Shown here piece by piece: positions 52,396-60,579 of a stretch of 64,000 bases of DNA; within the stretch, counting starts at the first letter, position 1, and each line of letters opens with the position of its first letter. Made by a program: the position numbers and the translations under genes. Origin of the DNA: Chryseobacterium sp. FH1 (lineage in GTDB: Bacteria; Bacteroidota; Bacteroidia; Flavobacteriales; Weeksellaceae). The notes below the pieces were generated by a model. The model ran no database searches and had not been told where the DNA came from. It saw only the letters and a program-made list of their open reading frames with translations. Location: positions 930,001 to 994,000 of the forward strand of contig NZ_JPLZ01000006.1 in the NCBI RefSeq assembly GCF_000735135.1, read 5' to 3'.

Positions 52396-53160
52396 TTAGT
52401 ATGATTTATTTTGATTGGATTTTTTCATTTCAAAATAACAATCTTCACAAACTAATTTGATTTTTGCAAATTCTTCTGATTTGTCGTTCCAACCATCGCA
52501 TTCTATTCGCTTCCTTTCGCATTCATCGCACCAAGCAGAAAAATCATCATCATCTTCCAAATCCATTCCTGGAAAAGTTTCAAATGATTCCTCAAAACCT
52601 TTCTTAGAATCAAGTTCTAAATGCTGACAAACAAATGCTGGTCTTTTAAAACCGTGATTACCACAATCTACAGTTTTTTGTTTGAGTTTCCTAATTTCTT
52701 GATTGCTGTCGGGGTTTATTAACTCTGTTAATAGTAAGAAATGTTCTAGATTGTCTCCATTGATTTTATAAACGCCAATTCCTGCTAATAATTTTTGACT
52801 AATTGCTAAGAATTCCCAGCCATCAAATTCATCACTTGTAAAAGTTCCAGTTGTTAATTTTTCAAATTGATTTTCTTCCCCAAATTGTTTGATTTTTAAA
52901 GTTTCAATTTTATTTTTCTCATTCAAATAATTATTGAACCAGCTCCACATCCAAGTTTTCTGACTCAAAGAAAAAGTTCCAATGGGAATATATTTGAAAA
53001 AGATTTCATCATCGTCACTGTTGTATAATCTTAAAATCGCCGACTCACCATCATAAAACCAATTAGCATAAGAATCAATATCAAATTCTTCCTTGAATCT
53101 GTTTTGAATAGGAATTAGTCTGTCAAGTTCTGATTGAGCAAAATTTTTATAATCATTCAT
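52396..53160 (-). CDS. DUF6882-like protein with a C-terminal zinc-binding module
   Basis: This 254-residue protein has an N-terminal half that looks like DUF6882 (YANWFYDGESAILRLY, FKYIPIGTFSLSQKTWMWSWFNNYL, FTSDEFDGWEFLAISQKLLAG). The C-terminal 90 residues hold three cysteine pairs or triplets: CGNHG...CQHLEL, CDECERKRIEC and CEDCYFEM. These probably bind zinc. It has no signal peptide. Its start lies 13 bp after the Gfo/Idh/MocA gene and 10 bp before the M23 gene, so the three are likely one transcript; a joint function is not obvious. Confidence 0.72.
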   Translation of the reverse strand: MNDYKNFAQSELDRLIPIQNRFKEEFDIDSYANWFYDGESAILRLYNSDDDEIFFKYIPIGTFSLSQKTWMWSWFNNYLNEKNKIETLKIKQFGEENQFEKLTTGTFTSDEFDGWEFLAISQKLLAGIGVYKINGDNLEHFLLLTELINPDSNQEIRKLKQKTVDCGNHGFKRPAFVCQHLELDSKKGFEESFETFPGMDLEDDDDFSAWCDECERKRIECDGWNDKSEEFAKIKLVCEDCYFEMKKSNQNKSY

Positions 53161-53173
53161 CGATTATCGGTCA

Positions 53174-54142
53174 TCATTTATAACTTACCAACCTCATAAT
53201 CTCCAGCGCTACCTTCAAAGCCTCCGTTCCATCTTCCAAAGAAACCTGAACGGGAACATCATATTGAATAGCATTGGCAAAACTTTCCAGCTCATCAAGA
53301 ATCGCATTATTCGGCTGAATGTTCGGATATTCGAAAAGGATTTGGTTTTTCTCGCCTTCCGCATTTTCGATAATCATATCAAAGTCGGATGGATTTTCCG
53401 GTGCTGGTTTCATTCGGATAACTTCGGATTTTTTTTCCAAGAAATCGACAGAAACATAAGCATCTTGCTGGAAAAATCTCGATTTTCTCATTGCTTTCAT
53501 TGATATTCTTGAAGTCGTCAGATTCGCCACACAACCATTTTCAAACTCAATTCTCGCGTTGCAAATGTCCGGCGTTTTGCTCACAACCGAAACACCACTG
53601 GCGTGAATCAACTTCACTTTCGACTTCACCAGACTCAGCAAAATATCCAAATCGTGAATCATCAAATCCAAAACCACAGAAACATCTGTCCCTCTCGGAT
53701 TGAATTCCGCAAGTCTGTGAATCTCGATGAACATTGGATTTTTAATATAATCTTTCGCACCAATGAACGCCGGATTGTACCTTTCCACGTGACCAACTTG
53801 CGCTTTGATTCCAAACTCGTTGCATTTTTGAAGAATTTCTTCCGCCTGTTCCAGCGTTTGCGTCACAGGTTTTTCAATGAAAAAATGGATGCCTTTTTCA
53901 ATCGCTTTTAATGCATAATCATAATGGTAAAGCGTTGGCGTCACAATATCCAACATTTCGATTTCGTTCAAAAGTTCCTCCAAACTTTCAAAATATTTAT
54001 AACCGAATTCCGATTCCAGTTTTCGGCCGTTTTCTGCGTCTTTGTCGTGGAAACCAACGAGTTCGTACTTCTCAGATTGATTCAACAATCGCAAATGGAT
54101 TTTTCCCAAATGTCCCGCGCCCACAAGTCCGGCTTTTATCAT
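53174..54142 (-). CDS. Gfo/Idh/MocA family oxidoreductase
   Basis: This 322-residue protein has the N-terminal NAD(P)-binding domain (KAGLVGAGHLGKIHLRLLNQS) with the family motif EKPVTQTLEQAEEIL near residue 95, and the C-terminal domain with HDLDILLSLVKSKVKLIHASGV. The Lys in EKP and the later His are the usual catalytic pair. Members reduce or oxidise sugars, inositols and amino-sugar derivatives; the substrate is unknown. It lies 104 bp downstream of the toxin-antitoxin pair and opens the operon with the DUF6882-like and M23 genes. Confidence 0.92.
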   Translation of the reverse strand: MIKAGLVGAGHLGKIHLRLLNQSEKYELVGFHDKDAENGRKLESEFGYKYFESLEELLNEIEMLDIVTPTLYHYDYALKAIEKGIHFFIEKPVTQTLEQAEEILQKCNEFGIKAQVGHVERYNPAFIGAKDYIKNPMFIEIHRLAEFNPRGTDVSVVLDLMIHDLDILLSLVKSKVKLIHASGVSVVSKTPDICNARIEFENGCVANLTTSRISMKAMRKSRFFQQDAYVSVDFLEKKSEVIRMKPAPENPSDFDMIIENAEGEKNQILFEYPNIQPNNAILDELESFANAIQYDVPVQVSLEDGTEALKVALEIMRLVSYK

Positions 54143-54192
54143 AGCTAATTTTTCTTAAAGACGTAAATTTAAGAATTATCGCCAACCAACAT

Positions 54193-54229
54193 AAAAAAAG
54201 ACCCAGAATTTTTAAACTTTCTGAGTCTT
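54193..54229 (-). terminator. Terminator of the toxin-antitoxin operon
   Basis: On the minus strand AAGACTCAGAA (54229-54219) pairs with TTCTGGGTCTT (54208-54198), one G-U pair, and is followed by T. It separates the toxin-antitoxin unit from the downstream oxidoreductase operon. Confidence 0.85.
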
Positions 54230-54245
54230 GTCATTTTAAAAATTT

Positions 54246-54554
54246 TTAAGTGTAGTCGAAGTCTGTATCATTTTCATCTCTTCTTGCATCCCAAATTGAT
54301 AAAATAATCAACTGCGTTTCAGTTGCTTCGTAGAAAATCAAGTAATTGCGAACAATGCTGATTCTCGTGTTTTCATCAGTTGTTGTTGTTCTGCCAATTT
54401 TTGGATGTTGAGATAATAGATTGACAGCTTCGCTAAATGATGTACTGAGCTTTTTGCTGTAAGTTTTTGATTTGGTCTTGTTTGTCCAATAAATTAGAAT
54501 TTCCTTAAGTTCAAGTTTTGCAGAGTTAGTCCAGACTATTTTTCGTTTAGCCAT
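54246..54554 (-). CDS. ParE/RelE family toxin
   Basis: This 102-residue protein belongs to the ParE/RelE toxin superfamily: an N-terminal IVWTNSAKLELKEILIYW, a central LLSQHPKIGRTT, IRNYLIFYEAT-like strand (seen as IVRNYLIFYEATETQLIILSI) and IWDARRDEND at the end. The fit is closer to ParE, which poisons gyrase, than to RelE, which cuts mRNA on the ribosome, but this is an inference. It overlaps the antitoxin gene upstream by 19 bp, so the two are translationally coupled. Confidence 0.9.
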   Translation of the reverse strand: MAKRKIVWTNSAKLELKEILIYWTNKTKSKTYSKKLSTSFSEAVNLLSQHPKIGRTTTTDENTRISIVRNYLIFYEATETQLIILSIWDARRDENDTDFDYT

Positions 54555-54778
54555 TGCTGAATCTCTTTGTTTACTTGTTCATCACTGGATATTTCTCCAT
54601 TTGCATATTCTTTTCGAGCTTCTGCAATTCTGTTTTCTTGTTGTTTTGATAATACAAAAGCATTTTCATCCAGTTCAAAATCCAACAATTTTTTAATTTC
54701 TCGTATAACCCGAATCTCTTTCAATTCGGTTATTTTATTGATAACATCTAATTTTAATTGTAATTCGGCTGAACTCAT
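54536..54778 (-). CDS. Antitoxin of the ParE-type toxin
   Basis: This 80-residue helical acidic protein precedes and overlaps the toxin gene. It lacks a clear helix-turn-helix; it is predicted to be largely helical, with LQLKLDVINKITELKEIRVI near the N-terminus and RKEYANGEISSDEQVNKEIQQWLNEK at the end, the typical toxin-wrapping part of Bacteroidetes ParE partners. A minus-strand -7 box (TAAATTTG, 54803-54796) gives a short leader of about 11 nt. Confidence 0.85.
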   Translation of the reverse strand: MSSAELQLKLDVINKITELKEIRVIREIKKLLDFELDENAFVLSKQQENRIAEARKEYANGEISSDEQVNKEIQQWLNEK

Positions 54779-54795
54779 TTGGATTTTATTTATAT

Positions 54796-54803
54796 CAAAT
54801 TTA
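54796..54803 (-). promoter_or_regulatory. -7 box of the toxin-antitoxin operon
   Basis: TAAATTTG on the minus strand, 18 bp before the antitoxin ATG. Confidence 0.55.
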
Positions 54804-54828
54804 CAAAAAAATTAAAAACATAAATGTT

Positions 54829-55860
54829 TTATCCTAAAGATATCAATTTGCCTTTCTCAGAACTTTCCTTCGTTGCCTCAATCACTTTCATCGTCTGATA
54901 AGCCTGTTTCGCAGTCACGGGAACCTTCTTGTCGTTCACAATCGCCTCATAAAGGTCATCACAAAAGTTAAGATAATTCCCTTGAAAAGTAGGGAAGTGG
55001 ACAACTCTGTCATTGTAAACCAAAAGTCCGGTTTTTTCTTCTGGCTCCGTTCCCCAATTCTCGCGATTCGGAACTTTTCCCAATTTCAATTCATCTTCTT
55101 GCACGTCGCCACGATGTTTTAGGAAACTTCCTTTCTTGCCGTGGAAAACATACGCGGGCGTTGGTTCTTTCACGAAATAACTGGATTTCAATCTCACGCG
55201 TTTGTCCGAATAATAAAGCAAAATATCAAAATAATCATCAATCTGCGTATTCTCTCTTGTCCTTCTGATATCTGCAAAAACTTTCTCAGGATAACCAAAC
55301 AAAGTCAAAGCCTGGTCGATGATGTGCGAACCCAAATCCATCAAAATGCTCGCGCCGGGATTTCCATTTTCCTTCCACGCTTTCGGGCTCAGTTCCGGAT
55401 TGTATCTTTCAAAACGGATTTCTGCTTCCACGATTTCGCCAAGATAATCCTCATCCAAAACCTTTTTCACAGTCTTGAAATCACTGTCATATCTTCGGTT
55501 TTGATAAACGCAGAGTTTCATTTTTTTTTCTTTCGCCAGTTTGTGCAATTCTTCAGCTTCCTCAGAAGTTGTCGTAAAAGCTTTCTCCACCAAAGCATTT
55601 TTCCCAGCTTCCAAAACTTTCTTCGTAAATTCGAAATGCGTGTCGATTGGCGTATTCACAACAACCAATTCAGCATCGCTTTCCAGAACGGCTTCGAGAG
55701 AATCAAAGCTCGTGACTTCCGGATAATCTTGCTGGATTAATTTCTTGCTTCGTTCATAAGCGCCCAATAATTCGTAACCTTCGTGAACTTCGAAAAACGG
55801 TGCGTGAAACAATTTCCCAGAACCGCCGTAAGCCAACAAGGCTGTTTTTATTTTTCTCAT
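54829..55860 (-). CDS. Gfo/Idh/MocA family oxidoreductase (second, different paralogue)
   Basis: This 343-residue protein has the dinucleotide-binding N-terminus (KTALLAYGGSGKLFHAPFFEV), the VEKAFTTTSEEAEELHKLA block with the catalytic-type Lys near residue 93, and the C-terminal domain with GSHIIDQALTLFGYPEKVFADI and a YHFPTFQGNYLNFCDDLYEAI-like block near the end. The N-terminal GGSGKLFHAP is typical of the YdgJ/YvaA-like (scyllo-inositol dehydrogenase) branch. The first 26 residues of the longest reading (from 55938) are not similar to anything in the family, so the ATG at 55860 was taken. Confidence 0.9.
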   Translation of the reverse strand: MRKIKTALLAYGGSGKLFHAPFFEVHEGYELLGAYERSKKLIQQDYPEVTSFDSLEAVLESDAELVVVNTPIDTHFEFTKKVLEAGKNALVEKAFTTTSEEAEELHKLAKEKKMKLCVYQNRRYDSDFKTVKKVLDEDYLGEIVEAEIRFERYNPELSPKAWKENGNPGASILMDLGSHIIDQALTLFGYPEKVFADIRRTRENTQIDDYFDILLYYSDKRVRLKSSYFVKEPTPAYVFHGKKGSFLKHRGDVQEDELKLGKVPNRENWGTEPEEKTGLLVYNDRVVHFPTFQGNYLNFCDDLYEAIVNDKKVPVTAKQAYQTMKVIEATKESSEKGKLISLG

Positions 55861-56056
55861 AAAATTCTCACAATTAATTTGAAATAATTTCTGTCTTGCA
55901 AAGTCGCAATAAATTTGAAATAAAACCACAAAAGTCACATAAGAATTTTGCAGTTAAAAAAATATTGTTTTAGTATTTTGGGCAACTTGGGAATACAACT
56001 GGAATTTATTAAAAATTTAACCTAATGAACTATGCTAGACTTTTATGATGCAACAT

Positions 56057-56809
56057 TTATTTTCTCTTTTTTGAAAAAACTTCCAAAACTCCATTTTTTC
56101 CTTTTTCTCCATACTTATCTGTTGCATTTTTTCCTTTTATCACATTAATTTTGTCGACATCTTCGGGTTTTAGAGAATACATTGATTCTTCACTAACTTC
56201 TTTTCCGTCCAGTATTATTAATGGTTTTACCTCTTCCGGATTTTCTTTATGATATGAATAACAATTAGCCCAAAAGGCAATTCCTACAATAGGTTGTTCT
56301 GAATAATATTTTTTATCAATTGGATATTGTGGTTTTTTGTCCTTATTGATTTTTACATAAAAGTAGATTTTTTTACCGTTATTAATTCCATAATAATCAG
56401 AGCACCCACGAGATGTCCAAGTCAGGCTATCATATTTTTTTATAATGTCATTTGCTTTTAGGGTTTTCATATCAATATAATTTCCATCAGGCAAATAACC
56501 TTTAAAGTCTTCTGTTAAATGAATTTTCGCAATCGTATTTAAGTCAGATTGGTGTTTTTGAAAAATCACGTCTGGATATAATTGGCTTTCATATCCAATT
56601 CTGTTTTCAAATCTAGCATCTTGAACAAAACCATCTGAGCATAAATCCATCTCGACGACGCTGGATTGCTTTAAATTTGGGTCTTTTTGTTTCAGATAAT
56701 CAATTGTCAACTCACATAATTTAAAATCGAAAAGTTTAATAGTATCGCTTCTTTGTGAATACGTTTTAATAGTTGTAATTAAAACTAAAATTGTCAATAT
56801 TTTCTTCAT
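56057..56809 (-). CDS. Secreted protein ending in a TonB-receptor plug-like segment
   Basis: This 250-residue protein has a signal peptide (residues 1-18, IKTYSQ), a middle region of about 160 residues with no recognised domain (four cysteines), and a C-terminal segment, PLIILDGKEVSEESMYSLKPEDVDKINVIKGKNATDKYG followed by GVLEV, given in parts as PLIILDGKEVS, LKPEDVDKINVIKGKNATDKYG and NGVLEVFSKK. This is the plug-domain motif of SusC/TonB-dependent receptors, yet no beta-barrel follows. Similar segments occur at the end of Bacteroidetes M56/BlaR1-like proteins. The role is unknown. Confidence 0.78.
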   Translation of the reverse strand: MKKILTILVLITTIKTYSQRSDTIKLFDFKLCELTIDYLKQKDPNLKQSSVVEMDLCSDGFVQDARFENRIGYESQLYPDVIFQKHQSDLNTIAKIHLTEDFKGYLPDGNYIDMKTLKANDIIKKYDSLTWTSRGCSDYYGINNGKKIYFYVKINKDKKPQYPIDKKYYSEQPIVGIAFWANCYSYHKENPEEVKPLIILDGKEVSEESMYSLKPEDVDKINVIKGKNATDKYGEKGKNGVLEVFSKKRK

Positions 56810-56868
56810 TGTAAAGTTTTCTATAGTCAGATATTTCGTAGACTAAACTGATTTTGCAAATTTAATTC

Positions 56869-57000
56869 TTATAAATCCGCTCAATCCACCCAATCTGCGA
56901 GAGATTTGTTATAGATAAGGCTTAGAGAGCCTCAGCCTGACATCGCTGAAAATAAATAGTTAGGAATTAGATTTGTAATTCTGAGCGGATTCGAAGACCT
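56869..57000. repeat. Dispersed repeats: family C (partial) and family D copy 1
   Basis: 56869-56905 has AATCCACCCAATCTGCGAGA (family C, partial). 56918-57000 has CCTCAGCCTGACATCGCTGA and ends CTGAGCGGATTCGAAGACC, a degenerate copy of the hairpin at 59188-59265 (family D). The rest of the gap up to the fabI stop shows nothing else apart from the phrases CTCTAAGACTCTAAAAC. Confidence 0.7.
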
Positions 57001-57060
57001 TCAAAACTCTAAGACTCTAAAACACTCCAACTCTCAAACCCAAAAATTCTCCAACTCAAC

Positions 57061-57885
57061 CTATCCCATAATATGAAAACCACCATCCACGTGACGGATT
57101 TCGCCAGTAATTCTCGTTTCTTTTCGGAAAAGATGAACAATCTCGTGAGCCAAATCTTCCGGCAAAGCATTTCCAAGCGGACTGATTCTGTTAGCTCTTT
57201 CCACATCTTCAACTTTCAAAGTTGCGTTGCCAGCTTTGCTTCCCATATAAGGTGAGAATCTAATGGCGTTGGCGCGGATTCCGTATTCTTTTCCCAATTC
57301 ATAAGCCATTTCTATCGTCAGCCTTTCGAGCGCCGCTTTTGCAATACTCATATTGATGTAAGGGAAAAACGAAACTTTTTCTGCTGCGATATAACTCAAC
57401 GAAACAATCGAAGATCCTCTTTGCAAAACACCATTGGACAACAAAGCGTGACATAACGAAATCAACGAAAACGCCGAAACATTCATCGTATCATTAAATT
57501 CCTCAGCAGTTACTTCCAGCATTGGTTTCACGGATTTGTTTCGGATGGTTTTGTCCATCGCAATTGCGTGAAGAAATCCATTCAGCTGAATGTCTTTATT
57601 TTTCAAATCCTCAGCAAGGAATTTTAAACTATCTGGAAGTGTCACATCCAAAGGCGCGGTGTAAACATCATTTCCCAAAACTTTCTTACAAGCCGATTCA
57701 AAATCCTCGTAGTTTTTATTGAGAAATCCTGCTGCTTTTTCAGAAAGATTGTTGTGGAAAGGTGTCACGCCCAAACCTGTGCAAACGACTTTTCCGTTGT
57801 TCTCTAATATTTTCTCAGCGGTTTTCATCGCCAAAGAATTTTCATCTGCAATTCCTGTAATTAGGAAAGTTTGATTTTCTAACAT
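57061..57885 (-). CDS. fabI: Enoyl-[acyl-carrier-protein] reductase (FabI type)
   Basis: This 274-residue short-chain reductase makes saturated acyl-ACP in the last step of each fatty-acid elongation cycle. FLITGIADENSLAMKTAEKI at residues 8-27 is the FabI form of the cofactor loop. The catalytic Tyr-x6-Lys is in FPYINMSIAKAALERLTIEMA near 190-200, preceded by SIVSLSYIAAEKVSFF, as in other FabI. RFSPYMGSKAG near 215 covers the substrate loop. The longest reading starts with TTG; the ATG at 57885 was taken. fabH lies 131 bp upstream in the same direction. Confidence 0.88.
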   Translation of the reverse strand: MLENQTFLITGIADENSLAMKTAEKILENNGKVVCTGLGVTPFHNNLSEKAAGFLNKNYEDFESACKKVLGNDVYTAPLDVTLPDSLKFLAEDLKNKDIQLNGFLHAIAMDKTIRNKSVKPMLEVTAEEFNDTMNVSAFSLISLCHALLSNGVLQRGSSIVSLSYIAAEKVSFFPYINMSIAKAALERLTIEMAYELGKEYGIRANAIRFSPYMGSKAGNATLKVEDVERANRISPLGNALPEDLAHEIVHLFRKETRITGEIRHVDGGFHIMG

Positions 57886-57943
57886 AGTTTCCAAGTGTTA
57901 TATATTAACGCAAAGGCGCTATTTTTTTATTTGAATTTTGTTT

Positions 57944-57974
57944 AAAAGTCGCAAATGAAAACTTTGCGACTTTT
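57944..57974 (-). terminator. Hairpin between fabH and fabI
   Basis: A perfect 12-bp stem (AAAAGTCGCAAA with TTTGCGACTTTT) and a 7-nt loop, with three to four T at its end on the minus strand. It could stop the fabH transcript; a partial copy of its TTGCGACTTTGCGA motif lies directly upstream. Confidence 0.6.
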
Positions 57975-58016
57975 ATTAGTTTTTTACTTTGAAATCTTGC
58001 GACTTTGCGATAAAAA

Positions 58017-58994
58017 TTATGCCTTATAAAGCGCAGTTCCCCAAGTCCAACCCGAACCAACAGCTGCGAAAAGCAAGATGTTTCCAGATTTTACTTTTCC
58101 ACTTTTGTAGGTTTCATCAAGGACAATTGGGATGGTTCCGCCAGAAGTGTTGGCGTATTTGTCCATATTCGTCATTACTTTTTCGAAAGGAATGTTGGTT
58201 TTTCTGGCGGTTTCCTGAAGGATTCTGATGCTCGGCTGATGTGGGATTACCCAATCTACATTGTCGGAAGTCATTTTGTTGGCTTCCAATATTTCGTCGA
58301 TGGTTTCTGGTAAAACTCTGGTTGCGGTTTCAAAAACCTCTTTGCCGTTCATTTGGAAATAGTGAAGTTTCTGTTTCAAAGTTTCTTCCGAAGCCGGCAT
58401 TTCCGAACCACCTGCTGGAATATTAAAATGATATTTCCCCGTTCCGTCCGCGTGCAGTTTGAAATCGAAAAAGCCTTTGTCTTCAGTTGTTGCAGATAAC
58501 AAAATCGCACCTGCACCGTCTCCAAAGAAAACTGAATCTTTTCTTTCCCAATCCGTAATAGTCGAAAAAGTGTCTGCTCCGATAACCAAAACATTTTTGT
58601 ACATTCCGGTTTCTATGAACTGACAGCCGATTGCGATTCCATAAAGTCCGCCTGAGCAAACTGCCGAAATATCAAAGGCAACCGCTTGTGGTGCATTCAT
58701 TTTTTCCTGAACGAAACACGCTGTTGATGGCGCTTGACGGTCAGGTGTTGAAGTGGCGACGATTATTAAATCAATATTTTCTGGTTTTACATCGGTGTTT
58801 TCCAATGCTTTGAGTCCGGCTTTGTAGGCCAAATCGCTGGTCACTTCGCCTTCTGCAATTCGGCGTTCTCTGATTCCGAGATTCTTGAAAATCCATTCGT
58901 CGGACGAACCTACTTTTTCGAAAAATTCATTTTTTAAAATTTTTGGTGGAACGTACGAGCCTGTTCCTTTTATGTAAGCTCTTATTTTCTGCAT
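58017..58994 (-). CDS. fabH: 3-oxoacyl-[acyl-carrier-protein] synthase III
   Basis: This 325-residue enzyme starts fatty-acid synthesis by joining acetyl-CoA (or a branched starter) with malonyl-ACP. The active-site Cys is in FDISAVCSGGLYGIAIGC near residue 108, the His in WVIPHQPSIRILQ near 245 and the Asn in YANTSGGTIPIVLDE near 275. The GDGAGAILL block near 165 is also typical. A -7 box (TAAATTTG, 59063-59056) lies 62 bp upstream. The longer reading begins with TTG; M at 58994 starts the conserved KIRAYIKGTGSYVP block, so it was chosen. Confidence 0.92.
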   Translation of the reverse strand: MQKIRAYIKGTGSYVPPKILKNEFFEKVGSSDEWIFKNLGIRERRIAEGEVTSDLAYKAGLKALENTDVKPENIDLIIVATSTPDRQAPSTACFVQEKMNAPQAVAFDISAVCSGGLYGIAIGCQFIETGMYKNVLVIGADTFSTITDWERKDSVFFGDGAGAILLSATTEDKGFFDFKLHADGTGKYHFNIPAGGSEMPASEETLKQKLHYFQMNGKEVFETATRVLPETIDEILEANKMTSDNVDWVIPHQPSIRILQETARKTNIPFEKVMTNMDKYANTSGGTIPIVLDETYKSGKVKSGNILLFAAVGSGWTWGTALYKA

Positions 58995-59055
58995 AACATC
59001 CATTCGTTCATTCAATTAATTAAAAGTTTATTTAAATATTTGGTAAAAAAACAAT

Positions 59056-59063
59056 CAAATTTA
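59056..59063 (-). promoter_or_regulatory. -7 box of fabH
   Basis: TAAATTTG on the minus strand, start near 59049, leader about 55 nt to the ATG at 58994. Confidence 0.55.
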
Positions 59064-59187
59064 TAAAGTTTAATCTGATTGAAGTAGAATTTTTTAATAA
59101 ATGTTGAAAATTATGATTCTTGTTTGGATTTTAAATTTATCCTTCGGAAATTGCAAGTTATAATAGTTAATTCCATAAAACGGAAAG

Positions 59188-59265
59188 ACTTCGACTCCGC
59201 TCAGCCTGACATCGCTGTAGTAATAGCTTAAGTATTAGAGTTGTCACACTGAGCGGAGTCGAAGT
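59188..59265. repeat. Dispersed repeat family D, copy 2: long hairpin before pcm
   Basis: A perfect 17-bp inverted repeat (ACTTCGACTCCGCTCAG at 59188-59204 with CTGAGCGGAGTCGAAGT at 59249-59265) and a further TGACA/TGTCA pairing inside. The unit lies 24 bp before the pcm ATG. This type of CGACTCCGCTCAG hairpin is common in Bacteroidetes genomes. Confidence 0.88.
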
Positions 59266-59288
59266 GCCAATTAAAAAGCAATTAGTAA

Positions 59289-59939
59289 ATGAGAGATACT
59301 TACGTTCACAAAGGGAAAAGAAAACAATTAATGGATTATCTTCATCAGAAGATTGGAATCACTGACGGTTTTGTTTTGTCTGCGATGAACGAGGTTCCAA
59401 GGCATCTTTTCATAGAAAGTGTTTTCGAGGATTATGCGTACGAAGACCGCGCTTTCCCGATCTTGGCGAAACAGACGATTTCTCATCCTTCAACCGTTGC
59501 GGAACAAACGGAATTGTTGGAAGTTGAAGAAGGCGAGAAAATCTTGGAGATTGGAACTGGTTGCGGTTATCAGACGGCAGTTCTTATCAAAATGAAAGCT
59601 TTGGTTTACACGATTGAACGTCAAAAAGACCTGTTCGATTTTTCTCATAAACTTTTCAGAGAGTTGGATTTGCGTCCGAAGTTTCAGAGTTTTGGCGATG
59701 GCTTTGCTGGTTTGCCGACGTTTGCGCCATTTGACAAAGTCTTGGTAACTTGTGGTGCGGAAGTTCTGCCCACAGAATTATTGAAACAATTAAAAGTCGG
59801 AGGTAAAATGGTCATTCCACTTGGGAAAACCGATGAACAGATTCTTTACCGATTTACGAAGATTTCGGATACGCAGTTTGAGAAAGAGGAATTTGGGGTT
59901 TACAAGTTTGTACCGATGTTGCAAAATAAATCACATTAA
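59289..59939 (+). CDS. pcm: Protein-L-isoaspartate O-methyltransferase family protein
   Basis: This 216-residue enzyme methylates isoaspartyl residues so that aged proteins can be repaired. VPRHLFIESVFEDYAYEDRAFPILAKQTISHPSTVAEQTELL is split here as VPRHLFIE, YEDRAFPI and QTISHPSTVAEQTELL, the family's substrate-binding region. EKILEIGTGCGYQTAVLI near residue 80 binds S-adenosylmethionine, and LVTCGAEVLPTELLKQLKVGGKMVIPLG near 155 follows. The next gene starts one base after its stop. A repeat hairpin of family D lies 24 bp upstream of the ATG. Confidence 0.92.
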   Translation: MRDTYVHKGKRKQLMDYLHQKIGITDGFVLSAMNEVPRHLFIESVFEDYAYEDRAFPILAKQTISHPSTVAEQTELLEVEEGEKILEIGTGCGYQTAVLIKMKALVYTIERQKDLFDFSHKLFRELDLRPKFQSFGDGFAGLPTFAPFDKVLVTCGAEVLPTELLKQLKVGGKMVIPLGKTDEQILYRFTKISDTQFEKEEFGVYKFVPMLQNKSH

Positions 59940-60386
59940 ATGAAAATTTTTACCAGCCGATTGGATGGCATTTACGCCACAATGTATATTGTAATTACGG
60001 TTTTCCTTTTGGGAATTGTTGGAGTTTCTTACTTTGATGAGGATTTGAATGTGCTTGGATGGAGCATTTTAACGGCGATTCTTTTGGCTGTTGTAGTCGT
60101 TTTGTCTATCAGTTTTTTCTTTATTAAAATTAAAATCAAAGATGAAGAACTGATTGTCAGCGTCATCTATAATGTTTTCAGAATTAACATTTTTAAAATT
60201 ACAAAAATCAGAATTGGTGAGACGATGTGGAGCGGTTTTCACAAATGTGGAACTGCAACGGGCGGATTGATTATTTTTTCGAAAAATAAAAACGACCTGT
60301 ACATTACACCGAAAAATCAAGATGAATTTTTGGAGGAATTGCTGAAAGTTAATAGTCATATCATTATTGAAGATGTGAGAAAATAG
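59940..60386 (+). CDS. Membrane-anchored bacterial PH-domain protein
   Basis: This 148-residue protein has two membrane helices (about residues 14-33 and 40-62), followed by a small strand-rich domain of the bacterial PH type: IKIKDEELIVSVIYNVFRINI, KITKIRIGETMW, LIIFSKNKNDLYITPKNQDEFLEELLKVN. The IxITPKNQDEFLEEL pattern is typical. Its function is unknown. The gene is directly joined to pcm (adjacent stop and start), so they are cotranscribed. Confidence 0.8.
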   Translation: MKIFTSRLDGIYATMYIVITVFLLGIVGVSYFDEDLNVLGWSILTAILLAVVVVLSISFFFIKIKIKDEELIVSVIYNVFRINIFKITKIRIGETMWSGFHKCGTATGGLIIFSKNKNDLYITPKNQDEFLEELLKVNSHIIIEDVRK

Positions 60387-60440
60387 TTGATGGTTGTTGG
60401 TTGAAAGTTGATGGAAATTGACTTTGAAAGACAAATGTTG

Positions 60441-60526
60441 AACTTTGCGAAGCGCAGCCCGACTTGAGCGGACTCTTCGAGAGCCTCAGAGTGACAAAAT
60501 GGGAACGGAGGACAGATAAAGGCGCC
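60441..60526 (+). repeat. Dispersed repeat family E, copy 1
   Basis: CTTTGCGAAGCGCAGCCCGA, CTTGAGCGGA and later GGGAACGGAGG match the minus strand of 33625-33700. A CTCAGAGTGACA phrase in the middle is like family D, so this may be a mosaic. Confidence 0.68.
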
Positions 60527-60579
60527 CAAATAAATAAGAATAAAATTAATAATCATTTATCAAATATCATTCATCATTT

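Noticed and set aside
55141-55740. 199-residue open frame on the plus strand inside the second Gfo/Idh/MocA gene
   Set aside because: Antisense to a conserved gene and of shadow composition.
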